NCBI RefSeq assembly: GCF_001668725.1
Contig: NZ_LZKL01000041.1
Span: 1-46,623 of the forward strand
Source: Mycobacterium sp. E787
GTDB taxonomy: Bacteria > Actinomycetota > Actinomycetes > Mycobacteriales > Mycobacteriaceae
Direction: 5' to 3'
Length of the DNA: 46,623 bases
Shown in pieces: positions 40,541 to 46,623 of this stretch. Each line of letters starts with the position of its first letter. Positions within the stretch are counted from its first letter, which is position 1. The notes under the pieces are model-generated. The model had not been told where the DNA came from. It made no database searches and was given only the letters and a program-made list of their open reading frames with translations. Made by a program: the position numbers and the translations under genes.

Positions 40541-42434
40541 CCTGCTCCAACAGACTGCGCCGATAGGCCTCCATGGCGACCAGGTCGCCGAACAGCGCGT
40601 GGTACTCGTCGCCCTGCTCGATGGGCGACATGCGCTGCAGCTTGGACTTGACCTCGGCGATCTGCCGGCCCATCCAGACCTCCTGCAGCCGGGCCAGCAC
40701 CCCGGCGATGTAGCGCGGTAGCTTCTCGTCGTCGACCGCGACGGCCTCCACCCCCAGCTCGCTGATCAGGCTCGCGGTCAAAGCCGACGTGGTCCGGTGC
40801 CGCACCGCCTCGATCCATTCCGCCCCCGTGATACCGGTGGAGGTGCCGCCGGCGGCCTCGATGGCCGCGCGGACGGCCGCGTACCCGGGATGGGTGAAGC
40901 TCTCGACGGTCAGGGTGTCGAACACCGGCCCGGCCAGCGCCGGATACTGCAGCGCCGACTTGAGCGCCTCCCGCTGGGCCCACAGGATCGGGTCGCGGGG
41001 GTCGGGACGGGCCGCGGCCGGCTCGGCGCGCACCGCGGCGGGCCGCTGCTCGGCCCGGCGGGGCGGCTCGGCTGCCTGGCCACGCCGGTCCGGGACCCGG
41101 GACTTTTTGGCCTCGGTCCGGACGCGCTCGATGACCTGCGCGACGTCGTCCCAGCCGACCCAGCCGGCGAGCTGGCGGGCGTACTCGTCGCGCAGGGTGG
41201 GGTCCTTGATCTGGCTCACCATCGGTACGCAACGGCGCAGCGCGGCGACCCTGCCCTCGGCGCTGTCCAGGTCCACCTCGGCCAGCGTGGTGCGAATGGC
41301 GAACTCGAACAACGGGGTTCGCCGCGCGACCAGGTCGCGCAACGCGACGTCACCGGCCTTGAGCCGCAGGTCGCACGGGTCCATGCCGTCCGGGGCGACG
41401 GCGACGAAGGACTGCCCGGCCAGGTTCTGCTCGCCGCCGAACGCCTTCAGGGCGGCGGCCCGCCCGGCCGCGTCGCCGTCGAACACGTAGATCAGCTCGC
41501 CGCGAAAGAAGCTGTCGTCCATCATCAGCCGGCGCAGCATGGCCAGGTGCTCGTCGCCGAACGCGGTGCCGCAGGAGGCGACGGCGGTGGTGACCCCGGC
41601 CAGGTGCATCGCCATCACGTCGGTGTAGCCCTCGACGACGACGGCCTGGTGCCCCTTGGCGATGTCGCGCTTGGCCAGGTCGATGCCGAACATCACCGCC
41701 GACTTCTTGTAGAGCACGGTCTCGGGCGTGTTGATGTATTTGGCTTCCATGGGGTCGTCGTCGAACAGCCGGCGGGCCCCGAACCCGATCACCTCGCCGG
41801 CCGCGGTGCGGATGGGCCACAGCAGCCGCCGGTGGAAGCGGTCCATCGGGCCGCGGCGTCCCTCCCGCGACAGCCCCGCCGCCTCCAGCTCCTTGAACTC
41901 GAAACCCTTGCGCTGCAAGTGTTTTGTCAGCGAGTCCCAGCCCGACGGGGCGAATCCGCAGCCGAAATGGCGCGCCGCCTCGGCGTCGAAGTTCCGCTCC
42001 GCCAGGTACTGGCGGGCCGGTGCCGCCTCGTCGGACTCCAGCGCCGCGGCGTAGAACTCGGCGGCGGCCGCGTTGGCCGCGACGAGCCGGCTGCGGCTAC
42101 CGCGGTCGCGCTGCACGCTGGTGGCCGGCCCCGTGTAGCTGATGGTGTGGCCGACCCGGTCGGCCAGCAGTTCGACCGCCTCGACGAAGCTGACGTGTTC
42201 GATCTTCTGGATGAACGCGTACACGTCGCCGCCCTCGCCGCAGCCGAAGCAGTGGAAGTGGCCGTGGTTGGGGCGGACGTGGAACGACGGCGACTTCTCG
42301 TCGTGGAACGGGCACAGCCCCTTGAGGGAATCGGCGCCGGCGCGCCGCAATTGCACGTAGTCGCCGACGACGTCCTCGATGCGGGCTTTTTCGCGGATGG
42401 CGGCGATATCGCGATCAGAGATCCGGCCGGCCAT
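40515..42434 (-). CDS. dnaG: DNA primase
   Basis: A 639-residue primase, the length of M. tuberculosis DnaG. The zinc-binding domain has C41, H44, C62 and C65 (LCPFHDEKS, HFHCFGCGEGG). The Toprim domain has VVEGYTDVMAMH and FDGDAAGRAA with the metal-binding acidic residues. The C-terminal 150 residues form the helicase-binding domain after an Ala/Arg-rich linker. It makes RNA primers at the replication fork. Essential housekeeping gene. Confidence 0.97.
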   Translation of the reverse strand: MAGRISDRDIAAIREKARIEDVVGDYVQLRRAGADSLKGLCPFHDEKSPSFHVRPNHGHFHCFGCGEGGDVYAFIQKIEHVSFVEAVELLADRVGHTISYTGPATSVQRDRGSRSRLVAANAAAAEFYAAALESDEAAPARQYLAERNFDAEAARHFGCGFAPSGWDSLTKHLQRKGFEFKELEAAGLSREGRRGPMDRFHRRLLWPIRTAAGEVIGFGARRLFDDDPMEAKYINTPETVLYKKSAVMFGIDLAKRDIAKGHQAVVVEGYTDVMAMHLAGVTTAVASCGTAFGDEHLAMLRRLMMDDSFFRGELIYVFDGDAAGRAAALKAFGGEQNLAGQSFVAVAPDGMDPCDLRLKAGDVALRDLVARRTPLFEFAIRTTLAEVDLDSAEGRVAALRRCVPMVSQIKDPTLRDEYARQLAGWVGWDDVAQVIERVRTEAKKSRVPDRRGQAAEPPRRAEQRPAAVRAEPAAARPDPRDPILWAQREALKSALQYPALAGPVFDTLTVESFTHPGYAAVRAAIEAAGGTSTGITGAEWIEAVRHRTTSALTASLISELGVEAVAVDDEKLPRYIAGVLARLQEVWMGRQIAEVKSKLQRMSPIEQGDEYHALFGDLVAMEAYRRSLLEQASGDDLTV

Positions 42435-42461
42435 CGGCCCAGTCTAAAACGACCGCGCGGG

Positions 42462-43064
42462 CTAGCCGGTCCCGATCACCCCACACGCGATCCGATCCAT
42501 CGCGTTGGGAGTGTCTTGCGCGCCGTGGATCATCAGGGCGGTCTTGTCGCCGGCCAACAGCTGGTCCCGGGTGAACGCGTCGGTGGTGGTCACCAGGTAC
42601 GCCGAACCGTCCTGGCGCACTTCGAGCATCGTCAGGTCGCCGCTCTCGGGCATCCCGGTGTGCCCGGGTGCCTGGAAATGCCCGCCGGCCGACAGGAAGT
42701 TCCCGGGCGGGCCCCCGGTCGGAGCGACCGAGTTGGGCTCACATTTGCCGATCTGATGGACGTGCATGTCGTGGAAGCCGGGCGCCAGCAGGCCGCCGGC
42801 GACCGTCTTGACCGTCACGGTCGCATAGCCGTTGCTGAAATCGAAGGTGGCGGTGGCGACTTCCTTCCCGTCGGCCGTCTTGAGGTTCGCGGTGAGCGAT
42901 CCCGCGGCGGGCGCCGGGCTCGACGTCGCCGACGGGGCGGGCGACGCGGTTTGGACCGGCGGCGTGGTACCCGTCTGGCTGGTCGCGTGCTGGGGCGAAC
43001 TGCAGGCGCTCACCGCGACGACTGGAAGCGACAACAAGGCGGCGGCGACGGCGAGTTTGGTCAT
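42462..43064 (-). CDS. Cu/Zn superoxide dismutase-like lipoprotein (SodC paralogue)
   Basis: A 200-residue lipoprotein; lipobox VVAVSAC, C21. The SOD fold keeps the copper histidines ([21 protein letters not shown]) and the C-terminal ACGVIG. The position for a zinc histidine in human SOD1 is replaced (PESGDL), as in M. tuberculosis SodC, which is a copper-only enzyme. Compared with my memory of M. tuberculosis SodC (240 residues), the loop after the last copper histidine is about 25 residues shorter and runs straight into [10 protein letters not shown]. It lies between dnaG and dgt, a position where M. tuberculosis has no sodC. Probably a diverged extracytoplasmic dismutase; activity is uncertain because the electrostatic loop is cut. 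Confidence 0.85.
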   Translation of the reverse strand: MTKLAVAAALLSLPVVAVSACSSPQHATSQTGTTPPVQTASPAPSATSSPAPAAGSLTANLKTADGKEVATATFDFSNGYATVTVKTVAGGLLAPGFHDMHVHQIGKCEPNSVAPTGGPPGNFLSAGGHFQAPGHTGMPESGDLTMLEVRQDGSAYLVTTTDAFTRDQLLAGDKTALMIHGAQDTPNAMDRIACGVIGTG

Positions 43065-43073
43065 GACGGGAGC

Positions 43074-44366
43074 CTAACGCGCGCCGGTCGGCGGGCTGGT
43101 ATCGATGCGCTCCAGCCGGCCCTCGGTGTACGAGGCGATCTGGTCGACGACGACCCGCAGCCGGGCCCGGTCGTCGGCCGCTGCGGAGAACGTCGCGGCG
43201 TAGCCGGGGTCGAGCGTTCCGGGCGCCCCGGCGTACAGCCAGTGCGCCACCCGGTGGATGCGTTCGCGCTGCCGGGCCTGGGTTGCCAGGTGCCGGGGGT
43301 CGGACATGATGAACTGCAGCGCCAGGATTTTCAGCAGCGCGACCTCGGCGCGCACCAGGTCGGGCACCTGCAGGTCAGCCGCATAGCGTACCAGGGGGCC
43401 GGGTCCGGCGGCCGCGCGCGTGGTCGCGATCGCGGCCGAGGCGAACCGGCCCACCAATTCACTGGTCAATCGCTTGAGCGCGACGGACGCCGCCAGCGTG
43501 GCGTCGTACTTGCCGACCGCGGCGACCACGGGCAGGCCCGACAGCCGTCGGGCGGCCGCCATGAAGTCGTCGGCGCTGACCCGGGGATATTCGCTCGCAC
43601 CCAGCTCGGCCAGTGTGGCCGCCTCGTCGTCGTCGGCGAGCACGCGCAGGTCGATGCGCTGCGATACGACGCCGTCCTCGACGTCGTGCACCGAATAGGC
43701 GACGTCGTCGGCCCAATCCATCACCTGGGCCTCCAAGCACGACCGGTGCACCGGCGCCGAGGCACGAACCCACGCCGCCGGCTCGCGGTCCTCGTCGTAG
43801 AAGCCGAACTTGGTCCTCCCCTTCTCCAGACCCTCGCGGCGGGTCCACGGGTACTTGGTGACGGCGTCCAGGGCGGCCCGAGTGAGGTTGAGCCCGGCGC
43901 TATTTCCTTGCTCGTCAAGCACTTTGGGCTCGAGGCTGGTCAGGATCCGGAAGTTCTGCGCGTTGCCCTCGAAGCCGCCGCACGTCGCGGCGAACTCGTC
44001 GAGCGCGCGCTCGCCGTTGTGGCCGTAGGGCGGATGCCCGATGTCGTGGGCCAGGCCGGCGAGCTCGACGAGGTCGAGGTCGCAGCCCAGCCCGACCGCC
44101 ATGCCCCGCCCGATCTGGGCCACCTCCAGGGAGTGCGTCAACCGGGTGCGTGGGGTGTCGCCTTCGCGGGGCCCGACGACCTGAGTCTTGTCGGCCAGGC
44201 GGCGCAGCGCGGCGCTGTGCAGCACCCGGGCCCGGTCGCGCGCGAAATCGGTGCGGTGCTGGCCTTCCGTGCCCGGCAGACCCGCGGTCTTCGGCGCCTC
44301 CCGCACCCGCCGCTGGCGGTCGAAGTCGTCGTAGGGGTCTTGTTGGTTCGTGGTCACCGTGTTCAT
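43074..44366 (-). CDS. dgt: Deoxyguanosinetriphosphate triphosphohydrolase-like protein
   Basis: A 430-residue HD-domain protein matching M. tuberculosis Dgt (Rv2344c). HD residues: [31 protein letters not shown] and [18 protein letters not shown]. It hydrolyses dNTPs to nucleoside and triphosphate. ATG at 44366 was preferred to an upstream in-frame codon since the extra 29 residues lack family similarity. It starts 43 nt from the divergent TPM-domain gene. Confidence 0.93.
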   Translation of the reverse strand: MNTVTTNQQDPYDDFDRQRRVREAPKTAGLPGTEGQHRTDFARDRARVLHSAALRRLADKTQVVGPREGDTPRTRLTHSLEVAQIGRGMAVGLGCDLDLVELAGLAHDIGHPPYGHNGERALDEFAATCGGFEGNAQNFRILTSLEPKVLDEQGNSAGLNLTRAALDAVTKYPWTRREGLEKGRTKFGFYDEDREPAAWVRASAPVHRSCLEAQVMDWADDVAYSVHDVEDGVVSQRIDLRVLADDDEAATLAELGASEYPRVSADDFMAAARRLSGLPVVAAVGKYDATLAASVALKRLTSELVGRFASAAIATTRAAAGPGPLVRYAADLQVPDLVRAEVALLKILALQFIMSDPRHLATQARQRERIHRVAHWLYAGAPGTLDPGYAATFSAAADDRARLRVVVDQIASYTEGRLERIDTSPPTGAR

Positions 44367-44409
44367 CACCGAGGCACAGTCTGCCAGGGAACGCGGGCTA
44401 CATTGACCT

Positions 44410-46392
44410 ATGCGCACCGCTCGGCTGATCGGCGTGATGCTGGCGATCCTCATGGGTCTGTGCGGGGGGCTGCTGCCGGCCCCGACGGCGGCCGCGCAAC
44501 CGCCGTTCCCGCTGCCGGATCAGGTCACCGACAGCGCGCACGTCCTGTCGGATTCCGGCCGCGCCGCGGTGACGTCGGCCACCGACAAGCTCTACGCCGA
44601 TCGCCACATCCGGCTGTGGGTGGTCTACGTCGACGACTTCTCCGGGCAGACCGCGGAGAACTGGGCACTGCGGACCAGAAGCCTCAGCGACCTGGGCGAC
44701 TACGACGCGCTGCTGGCGGTCGCCACCACCGGCCGGGCGTACGCCTTCCTCGTCCCGTCGGCGATCAAGAGCGTCAAAGCCGGCCAGGTGGATCAACTGC
44801 GCCGCACCAAGATCGAACCCGCGCTGCACAACGGCGACTGGAGCGGCGCCGCGATCGCGGCGGCCAACGGGCTGAACACCGCGCCGCCTTCGTCGGGCCG
44901 GGTCGTCCTGCTCGTCGCGCTCATCGCCATCGCCGTCGCCGCCGCCGCCCTGCTGGTGGTGATGCGCTATCGCCGGCGACGGGGGCTCGCCGCGGCACTG
45001 GACGCGGCGCGGCGCCTCGACCCCACCGACGCCGACGCGCTGGCCGCCGTGCCGCTGGAGGCCCTCGACGACCTGTCGCGCTCGATGGTGGTGGACGTCG
45101 ACAACGCGGTGCGCACCAGCGCCAACGAGCTGGCGCTGGCGGTCGACGAGTTCGGTCAGCAGCGGACCGAACCCTTCACCCGGGCGGTCGACAACGCCAA
45201 AGCGGCTCTGTCGCAAGCCTTTACGGTCCGTCATCAGCTCGACGACAGCACGCCCGAGACGCCGGCGCAACGCCGCGAGTTGTTGACCCGGGTGATCGTC
45301 TCGGCGGCGCGCGCCGACCGCGAACTGGAATCACAGCAGGAGGCGTTCGAAAAGCTGCGGGATTTGGTGCTCAACGCCGCGTCGCGGCTGGACGCCCTGA
45401 CCCAGCAGTATGTCGAACTCACCAGCCGCATCGCCCCCGCGGAACAGCGGCTGGCCGAGCTGCGCAACGAATTCGACCCCGCCGCACTGACTTCGGTGGC
45501 CGGCAACGTCGCCGGCGCGAAGGAGCGGCTGGCGTTCGCGGACCGCAACATCGGGACGGCCCGGGATCGGGCCGGCCACGCCGAGAGCGGTAAGCAGGCG
45601 GGCTTGGTGGACGCCTACCATGCGGCCGAGTCCGCGCTCGGGCAAGCCCGTGCGCTGTTGGATGCGATCGACAACGCGGGCGAGGACATCAGGCACGCGA
45701 TCGCCACACTGCCGTCGCTCGCCGACGACATCCAGGCCGTCATCGCGCGCGCCGACGAGCAGTTGCGCAAGACCGGATCGGGCCACGCCGCGGAGCTGAC
45801 CGCGGCCCGCGACGCGGCGACCGGGGCCCTCGACTACTCGCGCCACACCGGTGGTGGGTCCGCCGACCCGCTCGGCGCATTCGCCCGGCTCACCAAGGCC
45901 GGCGCCGACCTCGACCGCGTCCTGGCGACCGTGGCCCAGGAGCAGGCGGACGCCGAGCGGCTTAACCGTTCCTTCGAGCAGGCGCTGTTCACGGCCCAGA
46001 CGCGGGTCCGCGGCGTCTCCGAATACATCGACACCCGCCGCGGCAGCATCGGGGCGGAGGCCCGGACGCGGCTCGCCGAAGCCAAGCGACACGTGCAGGC
46101 CGCGCAGGACAAGCGGTCGACCAACGTGGCCGAGGCGATCGCGCACGCCAACGCGGCCTCGACGCTGGCCGCGCAGGCGCAGGCATTGGCGAATGCCGAC
46201 GTACAGCAGGCGCAGCGCCTCTACGCCCGCCGCGGCGGCGGCGACACCGGCGCCATGATCGGCGGGCTCATCATCGGCGATCTGCTCGGCGGGTCGATGC
46301 GCGGCGGGTTCGGCGGCTGGAGCCCGACGTCGTTCGGCCCCTCCGGAAGCCCGTCGGGGGGCGGGCTCATGGGCGGCGGCGGCCGATTCTGA
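44410..46392 (+). CDS. TPM-domain membrane protein (Rv2345-like)
   Basis: A 660-residue protein. Signal peptide up to about residue 30 (PTAAAQ), TPM domain at 35-150 ([39 protein letters not shown]), one membrane helix at about 165-190 followed by RYRRRRG. A 400-residue coiled-coil region comes next and a glycine-rich tail ends [10 protein letters not shown]. The length equals that of M. tuberculosis Rv2345. TPM proteins of this type are linked to membrane and phosphatase functions, but this one's job is not known. It ends just before a strong hairpin. Confidence 0.9.
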   Translation: MRTARLIGVMLAILMGLCGGLLPAPTAAAQPPFPLPDQVTDSAHVLSDSGRAAVTSATDKLYADRHIRLWVVYVDDFSGQTAENWALRTRSLSDLGDYDALLAVATTGRAYAFLVPSAIKSVKAGQVDQLRRTKIEPALHNGDWSGAAIAAANGLNTAPPSSGRVVLLVALIAIAVAAAALLVVMRYRRRRGLAAALDAARRLDPTDADALAAVPLEALDDLSRSMVVDVDNAVRTSANELALAVDEFGQQRTEPFTRAVDNAKAALSQAFTVRHQLDDSTPETPAQRRELLTRVIVSAARADRELESQQEAFEKLRDLVLNAASRLDALTQQYVELTSRIAPAEQRLAELRNEFDPAALTSVAGNVAGAKERLAFADRNIGTARDRAGHAESGKQAGLVDAYHAAESALGQARALLDAIDNAGEDIRHAIATLPSLADDIQAVIARADEQLRKTGSGHAAELTAARDAATGALDYSRHTGGGSADPLGAFARLTKAGADLDRVLATVAQEQADAERLNRSFEQALFTAQTRVRGVSEYIDTRRGSIGAEARTRLAEAKRHVQAAQDKRSTNVAEAIAHANAASTLAAQAQALANADVQQAQRLYARRGGGDTGAMIGGLIIGDLLGGSMRGGFGGWSPTSFGPSGSPSGGGLMGGGGRF

Positions 46393-46411
46393 GCTCGTCA
46401 CGCGCAGACGA

Positions 46412-46446
46412 ACCGACCCCCGGGCACCCAGTGCCCGGGGGTCGGT
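46412..46446. terminator. Perfect 16-bp hairpin terminator
   Basis: ACCGACCCCCGGGCAC and its exact inverse enclose a 3-nt loop CCA. It lies 20 bp after the TPM gene and 52 bp beyond the esx stop, so it can serve both convergent genes. There is no U-tract, as is common in mycobacteria. Confidence 0.85.
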
Positions 46447-46497
46447 CTTGCACTACTCAGTGGTGACGGCGGAGTGCCCGCCGTCAACCGGTCTTCG

Positions 46498-46623
46498 TCA
46501 GGCCCAGCTCGAGCCGACGGCGCTGTCGGTGCTCGCCATGTTGCTACCGGCGCTCTGCACCTTCTGGCCGTGGGCGTTGGCCTGCTCGTAAATCACCTGG
46601 AAGTTACGACCCAACTGGGTGAT
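46498..46623 (-). CDS. ESX secreted WXG100 protein, EsxP/EsxK type (5' partial)
   Basis: The last 41 codons of a minus-strand gene that continues beyond the window. The translation ITQLGRNFQVIYEQANAHGQ followed by KVQSAG ... DSAVGSSWA is the conserved C-terminus of the Mtb9.9/EsxJ-K-M-P-W subfamily. The YxxxD/E export motif appears as YEQAN. Position after an Rv2345 homologue matches esxO/esxP in M. tuberculosis, so a partner gene should lie just outside the window. Confidence 0.93.
   Translation of the reverse strand: MTQLGRNFQVIYEQANAHGQKVQSAGSNMASTDSAVGSSWA

Noticed and set aside
40797..45593. Very long open frame on the plus strand across dnaG, sodC and dgt
   Set aside because: It is antisense to three well-recognised genes, has no family similarity and reflects the GC-rich third codon positions of the other strand.

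Overview
The window looks like chromosome from a slow-growing, non-tuberculous Mycobacterium. The DNA is GC-rich, GTG and TTG starts occur, and genes are often coupled by ATGA overlaps. It holds a complete mce/yrbE operon, lppP, mez, cysK-cysE, dnaG, dgt, a 660-residue TPM-domain protein and the end of an EsxP/EsxK-type gene. As I recall it, this gene set matches the M. tuberculosis segment Rv2330c (lppP) to Rv2347c (esxP). Here lppP and mez are separated by about 31 kb of accessory DNA. I cannot name the species.

Layout. 0-6 kb: end of an ABC exporter with a degenerate ATPase domain, a phytase-like lipoprotein, a membrane methyltransferase, an acyl-CoA oxidase-like flavoprotein, and lppP. 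6-10.9 kb: a 1406-residue fused assimilatory nitrate reductase with a CysJ-type flavoprotein reductase, preceded by a four-part GlnR box. It is followed by a 95-codon remnant of a related reductase that carries its own copy of the same GlnR box. 11-24.6 kb (minus strand): yrbEA-yrbEB-mceA-F, two Mce-associated proteins, a secreted CAP protein and, last, a 916-residue fusion of persulfide dioxygenase, three rhodanese domains and a sulfite-oxidase domain. 25-28 kb (minus): a family 2A encapsulin shell and its cysteine desulfurase cargo. 28.1-32.2 kb (plus): a leaderless poly-cysteine leader peptide, a thioester-domain protein, cysK, cysE, a membrane thioredoxin and a DUF4395 protein. 32.2-37.3 kb: a DUF4242/flavoprotein/ABC-importer operon diverging from a TetR gene over two palindromes. 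37.4-46.6 kb: mez, a 55-bp tandem repeat, a doubled muconolactone-isomerase-like gene, tRNA-Asn, a small conserved protein, dnaG, a sodC paralogue, dgt, the TPM protein, a strong terminator and the 3' end of an esx gene.

How the genes may work together (inference). The centre of the window is organised around sulfur. CysE and CysK make cysteine, under a leader peptide that reads out Cys-tRNA supply. The desulfurase in the encapsulin removes sulfur from cysteine and probably stores it. The dioxygenase-rhodanese-sulfite oxidase fusion could carry persulfide sulfur through sulfite to sulfate in one polypeptide. The ABC operon with a DszC/SfnB-like flavoprotein fits uptake and use of organosulfur compounds. 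The nitrate reductase unit is a separate nitrogen module under GlnR. The points most worth following are the 916-residue sulfur-oxidation fusion at the tail of an mce operon, the poly-Cys attenuator with its predicted anti-Shine-Dalgarno, and the duplicated GlnR box in front of a reductase remnant.
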